From Orbilia blumenaviensis (Eukaryota > Ascomycota > Orbiliomycetes > Orbiliales > Orbiliaceae): 64,000 nucleotides of DNA. Below, in pieces: positions 35,896 through 48,410 of the stretch; the first letter of the stretch is position 1, and the number at the start of each line of letters is the position of its first letter. The position numbers and the translations under genes were made by a program. The stretch spans positions 1,364,001 to 1,428,000 of the forward strand of contig JAVHNS010000011.1 in NCBI GenBank assembly GCA_036872755.1, in the 5' to 3' direction. The notes beneath the pieces were generated by a model. It had not been told where the DNA came from and made no database searches. It worked only from the letters and a program-made list of their open reading frames with translations.

Positions 35896-38584
35896 CCCAG
35901 CTGCAGCTTGGCTCAGCAGGTACAGCACACATAAATCACGGGTACTGACAGGATATGGCCATTGATTTGAACATTCGACTGCGGTGAAACGAATTATGAG
36001 AACAAGAAATCAAAGAAACCCGTACCGCAAGGCTTTTGATAGAACAAAACAGGTCACTTCGTGAACATTGATGGTGCAGAAAAGTGTCCTCTTAAGTATG
36101 TCGAAGAAGATACACTACAACCTGCAAGCTCGATCTAACATCAACCTACTTCCCAACTACTCCGCTTTGCTCTGCACGCCATTTTTTTCACTCCGATTCA
36201 TTCGGAGGCAACACCTTGGGGATTTTGGGATGTGGGGGACTAGCTGAAGACCCATATTTTCCCCTTCTTGGACAGATGCAATTCCAGGTCGAGAAGGATG
36301 CATGCGAGCTGAAGCGGAGGCCGAGAGCCAGAACCAAAGGCTCATGTTCAAGTTGCCGTGCATGGCTCCTGCATCTCTCGCCCGGTGAAAATCATAGTCT
36401 CTTTCGATGGCGTTTTGCCGCTTCGACGGCTATAGATTGTTTTCCACAATTGACCAGTTGAAGATTTTATCTCTGCACCCTCTTCGCCAGGGGCTGAATC
36501 TCAAAGATCTTGCTTCTAAAGCTAGAAACTCCCAGACCCCGCGGATTCTGGGCATGCGATCTTCCCGGGACTTAATTTTAGATCTCAACTTCACAAGCGA
36601 GCAAAAACTTTTTGACGATGAATTTCTGGGATGATTCGAAATCCCAACTTAGGTTTGGATTCGTAACATGTATATGGCATTAGCTGAGTTACACCGCGAA
36701 AAATAAAATACTATTGCCTCGAAAGCCGAAGGGCAGGAAGAAGAAATCCTAAAGCTTTGAAGCATACGTACCTGTTCGCCAGAGATGGAGCCTCATAGGC
36801 GAGCTCTTACATGTCGAAACCAGATTCCTGTTAACTAATTCGATCGGGTCGAGGTGGTTCTTTGCGGCTGGGTTTGCCTCCAATGCAACTCCTGCAGTAC
36901 GGGGACAGCAACAAGTTACATGTACCGTAGTCTGTCTATGCGCATGTTCGCACGCGCAAGCAGGTCTCAAGCTACTACATACCTGAAGCTAAGTATTGCT
37001 TATTGAAGCCGTTAGGCTGAGGGGAGGATTTGGTTGGTAGTGGCGTGGTCTGTTGGCTGCGCGCTGTGGGGCGTTAGGATGAGGTTGGAAATCGGTTCCG
37101 AAGTAGTTGGTCTTGTCACCTACTCCGAGCATGGGAAAGCAAAAAAGAAGGTACCATCGACGTGCTTTTGTTTTTGTTCAATTGGAACATCTTGTCGCAT
37201 AATACGCTCTGATAACGAGATTGCTATCCACATTGCATCAACGAGGGGCTGATAAGAGCAAAAAGCATTCTCAGATGTCTAACGGGGTGGGTCGCGGCCG
37301 TGGGACACTTGGTCTTGGGCTTGCTTGCCCTTGACGCAATGCAGAAGCAACGAGGCCGAGTCCGTCGCTCGGGACCGCAGGTTAGATAGAGTGTAATAGA
37401 TTTATGTGGGCTCCGAGATCTTTTCTTTCTTTTGTCTCCTTTCTCTTTCATTCATCCATTCATTTTTTTTCCTTTTCCTTTAGCAAGTTTTTGGATATTT
37501 CTTTTTCATGAGCTTATTTCTGGGCGTCAACTATATATTATAAAAAACGTATAATATGCATGGTTTTCTTCACAAATAAACGGAGAATAAGTGTTTAAGT
37601 ACCTAATTACGAAAGCGCCTCTAATTAGAGCATTATTAGGATACTACTTAAGTAGCTATATTAATAATATATCAATATAACATGCACATATTGGAAATTA
37701 AAGTCAATCAAATGCGGCGGCTTCATGCCTTATCAGACGGATATTTTGGGCTCGTCGTAGGTTGAAAAAACTGCTGGGAATAAGCACTTCCTCATTGGTG
37801 GTGCCATCGACACTACACTGGCTAAGCACAGTTTCGTCTGCAGCCAAACTCAAGGTTTGGGTCGATTTGGGGTTGGAGGAACCCCAGGTGCACACACCTA
37901 ATACCTTACCATTATGCACGCCATTGATCACATGGGGCGATATATCACTACTGACAAAGCCTGAGGCTTCGTCAACTTACACATCAAACCTGTATTGGGA
38001 TCGATCTACGGCCAACTGTCTACAAGTAGCGATGCAGATTAGCGTGGGGAGTAATTAGATCTAGATCTGGCCGGGCCTACAAAGTTTAGGTTTGAGTAGG
38101 GTGGGGCCATGATGCGCAGGGAATCTGGCGGCCTTAGGCGAACCAGTTGCAGTTGCACATTGATCCAGTTGATCCTGGCTGTTAAAGCGCAAACATGTCT
38201 TGCGCGCGATGAGCAATTGACCGGATTGGATTCAAAGTTACCATACATCAAAGGGATAGGCATATATGAGGGTTAACGAAAAAGGTATAACTATTGGTAT
38301 AACCATGGTCGCAAATGAGACATCCGTCCAAATACAAAATAGCCCGATTAAAACCCAAACCTCTATACAGTGAATTAGTATTATGTTCATGCGGATGCTC
38401 GCTCCGGGAAAGTGAAAAGTAAAATAAAAAAGAAATAAAGGGTTTTTATTAAACGGAAAACAATGGGAGGATAAACTCATGACATAAACCTCCAAGATCA
38501 TTATTCATGTCATGACAAAATGCTACACCGTTAAGACCACCGCGAACTAAGCGCTTGGTGGCAGGTGGCTGAAGCCATATCATC
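35896..38584. other. Intergenic region with a coding-like remnant
   Basis: Lies between the membrane glycoprotein gene and the 3' end of Het-C. No intact gene seen. The minus strand at about 37704-38035 has a coding-like reading interrupted by one stop (see separate entry). Confidence 0.5.
37704..38035 (-). pseudogene. Possible decayed coding fragment
   Basis: On the minus strand one frame reads protein-like on both sides of a single TAA: upstream ICIATCRQLAVDRSQYRFDV, downstream VDEASGFVSSDISPHVINGV and GKVLGVCTWGSSNPKSTQ, ending EAAAFD. The stop overlaps GTAAGT, a perfect donor, but no acceptor at a sensible distance restores the frame. No family was recognised. It could be a relic of a secreted protein or chance. 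Confidence 0.25.
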
Positions 38585-41500
38585 TTACTCCCGCTGTTCA
38601 TACCCTCCAAACCCCCCGCTTTCGCGTCTTCTGTCTCTTCGAGTCCGCCTCTCTCTGCTCCCGTCGCCTTCTTCTCGCGATTCTTCACGGGAGGGGCGGT
38701 GATGTCTTCGTGACTTCTCTTTCTTATGCGCATCGCCGCTTTCTACTGCATCTTCGAAATTAACTTCTTTGACAGGTCTTTTCTTCTCCTTCTTCCGCGG
38801 ACTGGGCGTCGGGGTCTCGTCCCAATCACGCTCTCGCCGATGACGTCGGCGATGTGCTTTCGCATCGCTCGCATCACCCGTGTCAATTCCCAAGCCGCTG
38901 ACGTCCTGCAGTTCTGGCATTGCGGATTCTCTCCTTCGGGGGGACCGCGAGGGTTTACGGTCGTCGGATCCGGAACCATCCGATCGTATGTCGAAATTTA
39001 AAGGAGCCGGGCCCGGGCTGGATCTGTGCTTCCGGCTTCTTGAGCTTTTCTCGTCAGGAACTTTTAGGCCGCTGTCTTCACCCTCTGCTTTGGCTCCATT
39101 CTCCTCCGCTGCGGATGGGCCGTCTGCGAAGTCGGTGGGGTCAAGCTGGACCGGCAGCGTCGCTGAACGATGTCTCCTGCGCCTCCTGTCTTCCTCATCA
39201 TGTGAGTGGTGTCTTCGCCTTTCACTTTGAATTTGGTCAATGCGGTCACCGGTTCTCCGCCGTTCGATTGGTCGCGGGGTCTCTTCTGCCGGCTCACGTC
39301 CCAGAAATTTGTCTCTCTTAGACATGATCCTACCAAGAAATCCACCGCGACTTGGCGGTGGCGGCTCTTCAATTCGCCTTCTCTCGGTGGGTTCTCTATC
39401 TGTGTGCCGTCTTGTCTTATTCCTTCGCGCAGGATCTCCATTCGTGTCTGGGGCTTCTATACCGAGGATTTTATTGGCTTTCGGTTTTGGTTCTCGTAAC
39501 TCGTGTTCTGGGTGACGAGGTTGAAAGTAGCCGCTGCCCTCCTCGGGTATGGGTGAGGGGTCGCCCCCTTCCCTTCTGCTCCTGTAGCCCTCTCTCCTTC
39601 GAGAACTTCTTCTTCTTGACGGCTTCCTGTCGGATTCCCCCTCCGCTTCGACTTCAAGAGGGGTAACCGGTTCGGGAGGAGCAGCAGGTGGAACTTCCGG
39701 ACTATCTGGTGGGTCAATCGGAGCCGGCGCCTCCGGCACAGGTGGCTCTGGCTCGGTTTCCACCACTGGCATAGGGGGAGCTTCTTCATCCTTAGGAGGG
39801 GCATCCTCATCTGACTTTGACCTCTCACGTCGACGTGAGCTTCTATGTCTTGGAGGCGAATTCTGCGGATCAGTCTCCCCCTCATGCCGGTGCCTATGCC
39901 TTCTATGTCGCTCTTCGTTTGCTGCCGTCCTTGATGCTCTTACTCTCTCAGTGGACCCATTGGCTTTGCTGTATCCTGGGGAATCAGCAGGGGGGTTACC
40001 ACCCCCAAACCCTAGGTAATTGAATCCCGAAGAGAACATCGCGCTGAGGCGGGATTTTGTGCCATCTTTTGGTTTCTCTTCAGGGAGTGCGCGTTCTGCC
40101 TCATCACGGTGCCGATGATGGTGACGCTCCCGTTCCGCAAATTCGTTCTGGCTAGCCCGGGGGTCACCACTTCGATGCTTTCTTCTGGTTGAGTCTCTGC
40201 CGGTGAAATCGTCAACGGGCGCTGGGGGCGTTGGAGCTGGTGGTGGCTCTCGGTCGATGGCAGATTCGTCATGGTGTCGTCTTGACCTACGATGTTCTCG
40301 CTTTTCGGGACTTCGGGAACCTATACATTATAGTATGCTATTAGTATGCGTGAAGGCGCACTGATTGGTTTTGTGGAAATCCGGCGTCGCCTACCTCTTT
40401 CTTCTCTTTCTCGAGGTATTCTACTGTCCCGATCCCGTTTTCTCCGGTGAGACCTGCCACCGTCTTGTGATCCTAATATGGGAGTTTGAACCCCAGCGAC
40501 AACTGCCGCCCCCACTGGCGTAACTATTTCTGGTGCGGGTTCTGCAGGGGCCTCCTCCACAGCTTTCTCCACTACAATTTCAGGTGCTTTTTCCTCCGAA
40601 ACCGCCTCTTCTTCGGGCTTCCTTGCTGTGAAAATCGTTCCTGTCGCATCTCCAGGCATGACTCCAGCACCGGCTAAAGGTTTTGACGATCCATGACCCG
40701 TATCGTGTCCATGGTGATTTTTGCTCTCTTTTATACCATCCATACTCAGACTGCCACGCAACTCGTCTCTCTCATCGTCAGTCTTGAGTGTCCACCAATC
40801 ATGCACAATGGCAAACATTGCAGCTTGACCCCGGTGGTTGCGTATGTCTCGGCAAACGGGGTGGTGGAAAACCCCTATAATGTAGTCGATCAAGGGTTCC
40901 ATATCCATCTCAGGCTCATCCCATGCTCTCATAACCAATGGAACCACAAACTTAACAATCTCAACTGCTATTCTACCGGCTGGTTCACTTAAGATATTGG
41001 CTGCGTTATCTTTGCTAATAACCGTATGTACCGGATCCGAGCAGTACGGATCCGAAAATACCTCCCCTTCCTTTTCCGACGCAATTGCAATCAATTCGTT
41101 CGCCGATTCAGCTAGTTCTATCCTCGCTTGTTGAAGAACAGGGAGGATATAAGGAGCAATCAGAGCAAATGTAACGACACAGAGCGACTGCTGTATTTTT
41201 TCATATGTGGCGGCATGTGTCGGGACTTCTTCCATTCCATAGACAATCTCTCGGACTACCCGGTCGTGCATTTCTAGAAAAGGGTATATTTGATCGTAAA
41301 GGTCCTTAGCATCAAGGTCTATGGGTTCTCCATCATCGGCTCTAGTTTGAACTTGCTTCTGCTTTTCTTTGCTCTGTTCTTCGAGGAGCCCGAGGTTCGC
41401 GATCGACTGGTCATTCAAGAGCCCCTTAGGAAGAGATTCAAAAAGATCTCTTAGTACCTTGATTTCGCCTCCATGCGTACTATCGGTTTCAAGGGCCGAG

Positions 41501-42750
41501 GTTATTTGCTGTTCCAGAAGTTGTAGCTCTGAAGGGTTCGGATTCATTGGGTCGCCGCCAACCACGCTTGAGAGGAAATGAACTGTTCCGAAGGATCCAG
41601 TGACAAGTGGGAATACTTGCTCCCCCTTCACTTCAACCTCGGTCGCAGTCCCGACATGAGGGAAAACTCCTCTCTCGCCCAGCTCCCGGATGCATAGTTC
41701 AATGTAATTGGAGTGCGCGGGGAAATCTATGACGAATTTTCAGCATTACCGTTCCATCAAATAATGTAAGCAAGCTAACCTTCAAGCGCGTGTAAAGCGG
41801 CACCTAGATGTCGGAGTGCGTCGTCAAAATCCTTAATGTTCTTCTTTCGAGCATGCTGTCGTCCCAGCTACACAATAGATATATGTCAGAACGTCCCATA
41901 CGTCGTCAAAGCGGTTGCCACCACCATCATACCTTGATGCACCTTCCCAACGCCTTCCTCACGTAGCCCGCCGATGTCGTAACGCCTAACCTTTCATTTG
42001 CGATATACCCCTTCATTCCCGTCCTATCATCTGAGAATAGTTCCAAGGTTTCATCCACGACTCCCCGTAACCGGCTATCGTACTTTTTCGCATCGGTATT
42101 ATTCGCATAGTTTTTCGGGTTGTCTAAAGAAATATGATATGTTAGGCGAAAGGCGTCCGTGTAATCGATTCAAGTAGATAGTGATCGTACCGATATGCTC
42201 CTCAGGTCGATAAACGCTCTATATAAATTGAGTCAGCATTCCAACAAGACTCCGTCATGCCTTAATACCAAGGTAGCAGCATACCAGTCTACTGTCCGAA
42301 ACTTCAAATTCTCCCGTCCCATAGCCAAATGTCATAAAAGCAAAAAGCGCCACCTGGGTCACCTCAATTAGCCCCACAATATCCCCTCACATCGACATCA
42401 ATGAGTTCGCCATTAGGTAATATCCATACCAGCGTTCTTAGTACGTTAGGGCCAACAACTTTTAGAAAAGCAACATCCATAATCTGCGAGTAATCCCGTA
42501 ACCAGTTGCCAAAGTATACCCGTTTAACGTCCATCCTCGTAAAAGCTGTCCCACCGGCTGTCCTAGCCAGCATAAGTCCCAGCAACGCATTTTCAATATC
42601 CCCATGTCGCCACTTGCAATCATCGGAAGATGTAGTCCCAGCACCAAAAGCGCTCGCGCCGGTCGTGAATGTAAGGAAGAGGATTATCGTCAAGACGTAG
42701 GATATGCCCCCGTACGGCGACGTGAGCGTGCGTCCGAATGTCGAAGCCAT
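38585..42750 (-). CDS. hetC: Heterokaryon incompatibility Het-C family protein with long charged tail
   Basis: Homologue of Neurospora Het-C and Aspergillus TinC. Seven exons: 42750-42430, 42353-42285, 42218-42191, 42123-41933, 41867-41780, 41726-40395 and 40320-38585, 1254 residues. A signal peptide is present (hydrophobic ISYVLTIILFLTFTTGASAFG). The Het-C domain shows WRHGDIENALLGL, MDVKRVYFGNWLRDYSQ, TFGYGTGEFEVS, VYRPEEHIDNPKNYA, KYDSRLRGVVDE, then ALRHLGAALHALEDFPAHSN and ELGERGVFPHVG. In Neurospora, allele differences at het-c cause vegetative incompatibility; the domain itself is widespread. From about residue 640 the protein becomes a disordered tail rich in Arg, Ser, His, Glu and Pro, replacing the Gly-rich tail of Neurospora het-c. 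Exons 2-5 are short (28-191 nt), and each junction was confirmed by family sequence and frame. Confidence 0.93.
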
Positions 42751-43840
42751 TCTATCTTTCGGATCCCCCCCAGGGCAGTCGGCTGGTCGTTAAGGAGGGA
42801 TGCGGTTCACGGGTCCTCGAGTTTTCGCTAAGCTAATAATCGCAAAAGAAATCCAAACGCAAAAGAAACGGAAAGATTACTGGAACGCTCGAAAACTGGA
42901 ATGGAAGCTCGGTCGAATGAGGGGCGTCATTGCTGATGGAGAAGGAAAGAAGGAGGGATGTCTCAGACCGTCATGGCAGTTGACGGTAAAAGAGGAGGTG
43001 GAGCCGATTAAGAGAACCTGAAGATGTTCGCAGTTCGAAGGGTCCACCACCCTTCGATGAGATCGCAAACTGACATGTATTTTCTCCCAGAAGCAAGGCG
43101 CTGGTGTACCTTAAACACCGCAACAGGAGACCAGAAGAGATGCTTCTTTCCAAAACAGGGTTACTGGCAGAGATGAGGCGAGGCTGGGCTTGCTAACTGG
43201 TCAGTCTGTCCGCCGCAGACCTGAAATTGGCTGATTACGAATGCAAGGATCCCGAACGCCTGCCAAAAGAAGGGGGCTGGTGATTGGCTGGAGCAGGACG
43301 GCACAACGGCAAACGACAGCTGAACTATATATGGATACCACGCAATAATTACTACAATTCAATGTCGAAGACGCTGTCGCAGTGGGCGTTAAATTTCGAC
43401 GATGGTAACGTATTTCTGGAGCGTGCGATAGAGGGATGAGGTACTTGTGGATCTAGAGAAGGAAATGAATAGAAGAAAGAGAATTTATATTTGAGGGTGT
43501 GCTGATAGTAGTTAGGGACTTAGATGTCTCTTCATGCAAGCGTTATAATCTCCTCGATCAGATAAGCCTAGCTTGGCTGGCCTGAAGTTAAGAATACATC
43601 TTGTTATGATAGGCAGAACTGTGTTGGCTAGTGTGTAGACGCCAACGCAATATCTGCAACAAGACTTCAGACTTAAAGCGCAGCACAAGCACAAGCAAAG
43701 CACAATTGGACAAGCGCAAGCCATGACCATCCCACATTCATTCCATTCCACAGCGGAGCTAGGGTACAGGTATATATCTAATATACCATCTCTCAATATA
43801 CCCACCATCCTTAAACATTCACATACATCATTGCATATCT
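42751..43840. other. Intergenic upstream of Het-C
   Basis: Promoter side of the Het-C gene, which also receives the 3' end of the upstream FAD oxidoreductase gene on the same strand. Short open frames on both strands appear random. Confidence 0.5.
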
Positions 43841-45495
43841 CTATAAAGGAAAGCCACCAGCTTGCAGAACAGAAAAGACACCTTTAGGATCATACTTGTC
43901 GCGAATTTCTCGGAGCCGTTCGTAGTTTGCTTTGCCGTAGCTCTGGAAGGGATCCTGGTCCGGTGCGGCAGCATTGAGATAGAGGAAATCAATATGCTTG
44001 TTCATTCCCAAGGTGAATTGCTTCATCCGTTCGACTGAAGTCTTGACAGCCGCAGTACGGGTTTCCGACTCCGTTTTATTGATCCAGCTGTACGTTAACA
44101 GGCTCAACATCAATGGGCCCTCTTGTTCATCTAGGCCCAATGCGTTTCCACCCATCTTCTTTCCTGCGGTTAGCATACCAGTGGCGTATGGCTCGTATGC
44201 GAGGGTAAAGATTCCGGGTTGTTGATGACCAGTCTGTACCTCTCTAAACTTCTTGACCTCTTCCGCAAATATCGCCGCAATTTCCTTGTTAACGGCCGCA
44301 GAACGTTGATATGTAACCGATCTCCAGGTGTGGCTAAAAATACCAGGTGGAAGACCTTCCCTACCATTTGGAATAAACGTCGAATAGGATTTGATAGATA
44401 CCGTATTTGAAACTAATCCCGGAATATTGAAGAAAGGTTTGAGTGTCCCTGGAATCCTGGAAGAGGGTTTGCCGTAATATAAAACAACCTCAACAAATTG
44501 ACCAGCCCCAATATCCTCAGCATCTATCACATTGATAAAAAAGGAGATCTTCGGGTCTGGTCTTTGGCGGCGATGAAAAATATCAACTTGTTCAAGTACG
44601 AGCGGTAAACTCGAGTATGCGTATGTAACCGTTCCACCGGTGATCTTAGATAGAGGATACATTTTCATGTCGAAGGCCGTGACAATGCCAAATCTATTGC
44701 CACCTCCTTTAAGAGCCCAGAAGAGGTCAGAATTGGACGTTGCGTTCGCATTTCGGATTTGACCATCTGCGGTGACAACCTAGCTTCCAGATTTAGTAAA
44801 CTTGGCTTAGTAGATCAGATAATGCAGCGAGTTACCTGAAAGTTAATAACACTGTCACAGGAAAACCCATGCTCGGAGCCTTGGAAGCTTATTCCACCTT
44901 CACTCGTATTTAGTTGACAATCAAAGATACCACAGCCATATTTTAAAGGAAAAGAAACGAAGAAGACGAGTATCTTACCTCCCAAAATCAGTCCTCCGAC
45001 TCCGACAGTGCCAATTCTGCCACCAAGAACAACCTTGCCAATCTTGTCTGTTTCATGATAAACATTGGTCCAGGTATTCCCAGGCCCAATTCTGGCAGTT
45101 TTGTCATGAATATCCAAAGTTTTCAATTTGGTAGTTACAAGTAAGACAGCCCCACTCTTGCCGTTGCTGCCGGGAACAGGGAGATGCCCACCACTGCGAA
45201 CAGCGAAGTTGCAGTTGACTTCGTTGAAGATACGAACTGCATAAGAAACTTGCTCTGCTATTTCAGGTGAAAAAACACAAGCTGGTTGAACCACATTGCC
45301 AGCGCTGAAATAGTTGTGGGTTTCGTTCGTGTAAGTCGAAGAATCTGGGAAGCTTACGGTACTCGTGGAAATCCCCTTAAGGGCTAGGCAACAAATTTCT
45401 TCACGGGAGAACCCTGTGACACCAGTGAAGCCCAGACCGTTGCCTAGGATAGATCTGGACTCCGTCAAACCATGTGCAAGGGCGGTTTGCATCAT
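43841..45495 (-). CDS. FAD-linked oxidoreductase (berberine bridge enzyme-like)
   Basis: Member of the PCMH-type FAD-binding, BBE-like oxidase family. Three exons: 45495-44979, 44897-44836 and 44779-43841, 505 residues. The FAD domain shows FAVRSGGHLPVPGSNG, where His about 104 is the usual covalent flavin attachment residue, then GRIGTVGVGGLILGGGISFQ across the first intron and HGFSCDSVINFQVVTADGQI across the second. The Cys normally found in the bicovalent subgroup (GxxC in place of VGVGGL) is absent, so attachment is probably through His alone. ALKGGGNRFGIVTAF follows, and the C-terminal BBE segment ends NYERLREIRDKYDPKGVF. Substrate is unknown; relatives oxidise alcohols, oligosaccharides or secondary metabolites. 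In frame just upstream of the ATG lies a hydrophobic run (IISFLLLLSLLH) that looks like a signal peptide core but has no ATG, so the true start may be in an upstream exon. Confidence 0.9.
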
Positions 45496-48410
45496 GGAGT
45501 ATCGTATATTGGGATGAAGTAGAGATAAAAGAAGTAGAAAAGAAATAATATGAAAAGTATAATTACGGGAGTGTAGGAAGGATAGGAGCGACGAATGCAA
45601 GGTCGAAGATAGGAGTGGGGATCAAGAGAGAGAGATGTAGGATAGAAAGGGGAAGATAAATTTTCTTAAAAAAAGGAGCACTTTTGGGCCGAGACGCCTT
45701 CTGACACCTCAGCTGGTTGGGGGCATCGGACACCCGGGCCTGCCATAACGCATCTACTAACTCTCATTCTTTTGGGGCGACATTATCCTGCCCATTAGGA
45801 CGTGGTCTGAAGCGCTAGGGAAAATATGATTAAGGGTTATACGCGAGAATATATGCTTAAAATCGGACAGTTTGATTCCAGTATACCAATATACCTGTGT
45901 CGTATACGCGTAACTGCCAAATAATCTACTGATTTTCTATTGTCTACATATATGCGGTGCAATATGTAATGCAGAATTCAAATTAGGTACAACGAAGCAT
46001 CAAAATCTGTGTACCTATGCCATATTTGTCACTTACACACGGGAGGAAAGTGTGGTATTGGTTTTTACCCTACACATACTCGAGGACCCGTACAGTGTGC
46101 CGGCGCCGGTTGATTCTATTATGCCATTAATATCAATGTATATATCCTTACGAGAATATATAATTCCAACAAAGTTAGAAATAAACGCAAGGCAGTCTAA
46201 CCAATTAACTACTAGAGTTCGAGATCGGGACCAGTCTCAGCCTCACACCAAAACTTATATGACCCAGTGCTAACCAGCCTGCGTGCACATGCACATGGTA
46301 TTAGTTTAAGCCTCGCATCTCGCATTTGATCAATTCCACGTGGTGTGATCAAATTGAGTTGACATGCATGCTGCCCCTCGCCGCCAAATTTGCTATTCTA
46401 TAGGATAAACTATCCTCAAACAATGGTAGAGATTTTTCTGAGGTCAAGGATATAACAGGCTCTAGCGAATCCGTGCGAATCCGTGCGAAGCCACTTTGCA
46501 AAATTGCGGCCGAGAACGTATACTGAACCATGGGCTGTTTGCAAGGAGTATGTTATCCTTGATTTTGTATTTACAACACGGATACACATACCGAAAATAA
46601 CACTAAATTTTTTCAACTAAGCTGTTAAGAACCAGCGGCCTATCGACTGGCCATGGGCTAATTTCTGTCATTTGACTAGCTATTAGTGTACCCCTCTCGT
46701 CATCTATAACTTTCGAACGATGGTCTCTCGTTGTTTATCTCATGATATTTCCAGAATTTCCATGCATAACGTTATAACTAGTAAGGAAATAAACTAACTT
46801 GCAATCTCGTAGTGCTATCCGTTTTAAAACTGACCTTTGAAAATTTCCCTGGCCAAGCTAGGGCTCGTCTGAAGCCACCGATTCTTTAGACGTCCTTGGG
46901 ACAGGGTTCGCCAGATCATCCCCGGAACTCTAAAATCAGTGACCCTATAGTCTTACTCAATCGACCAAATTTCTGCTTGGGGCCTTGTATCCGACCTTGC
47001 ATGCAACCAACATTAATTTATATTAATCGTCCCACATGCTAATTGACACGGCAGGTGCGACTAGGAGCTCTTGATAATATGGCTTAGTATAGAGAGGCTG
47101 ATAGCTGCCTCTAACTCATATGCATTATCGTATCAAAGTAATTGGTTTACAGAGTTTATCAGGCCAAGTTGATTTCTCTGAAATGTTCTTCTAAGCTTAA
47201 ACGCTTAGAAGATCTTGACGTTTTAAGGTTTGTTACACGAAAATATTGTCTACTGTTTCCTATTTAGGACACAATTCTGCCGTGTAACAACGAGAATGCC
47301 ACAAACGTTGGATTTTAAGTGATACAACACAAGTATGAAATGAAGACGCGAGGCTGCATGCATAAATGTATCATGACCCTGGATGTCCTAATTACATGTA
47401 GAGATACAGGATCAGAAGCTGCGACAGTCGGTTTATTTTTGTCCTTTGGTCTTGAGATACAATAAATGCTGCTCTAGGTTCTAGTGTCCCAGTCTCCTTA
47501 ACCCTGCGTGTGTAGTATCATTCACAAATTTACAACTCTTCTGATAAGAACTATTATGTGACGACAGTATGGAATCAACATAAGACTTGGATACCACCAA
47601 GCCAGTTCTGTATTGATTTAGTAGGTACATGCTACTTCCCAGGGCTCAGCAGGCGAGTTACTTCTTTTGGTTTCTTTGAGCTCATTCGAATGGATTGTTT
47701 GCAATGTTTGTGCTAGTGCGCCCTGAAGGTGCTGATGCCTGTGCCACATACACCGAATGTGTTGGATTGATCTAACATTAACTATTCGGTATTAGGATAG
47801 GCCACTCGCCACAGAGATTAGTAAACTAGGAGCGCGATTTGAATAGACTCGTACTTGTAGCACTTTTTTAGAGGGACTCCTAGGATAATATTTGACTTGT
47901 ATACATATATATGAGCTACAGAGCGGTTGGGGTTGTGGTGCATAGAAGGTTTATCCACAAACAGTCTATTTATCAGTTCTGAGCTTCCTAGAGCCAGTCT
48001 ACGAACAAAAATTCACCAAGATCGCATAGCTCCTGTATCTGGTTTGAATGGTGGTGCGCCCCATAATGTGCTATCATAATACCAACAAAGAAATTGCAGA
48101 GCATCTCAACATGTTAACAAATTTAAAACAAATTAAACAACTCGTAGAGAAATATTTCTGTAGAGCTTTGAATAGATTGTATCACGCCCCTAAAAGATAT
48201 TCACTAACGTGAAAGAGATATTGTTGAGTATTTAGGTATCACATCGTCCAGCTATATCAACAGTCCTTCCAGAAACACGATGCATGTTTAGATCGACCTA
48301 GGGCAGCTCATCTTAAGCTTCGACGAATATCTTTATGTACTAACAGGTATACCGGAATAATAAGGATAAAGCTCGGACCATATTTTGCCCCTCGCAATCG
48401 CTCAGTAACG
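45496..48410. other. Gene-poor divergent intergenic region, 2.9 kb
   Basis: Lies between the minus-strand FAD oxidoreductase and the plus-strand 663-residue unknown gene. AT-rich, with no convincing coding frame. A short tandem 10-mer occurs at 46465-46489. Confidence 0.5.
46465..46489. repeat. Tandem repeat, 10-nt unit
   Basis: Unit GCGAATCCGT occurs twice in tandem with a partial third copy. Confidence 0.8.

Noticed and set aside
39064..39885. Several long frames on both strands within the Het-C tail exon
   Set aside because: The Arg/Ser-rich codons of the true frame keep other frames open; the frame continuous with the Het-C domain across the intron at 40321-40394 is preferred.
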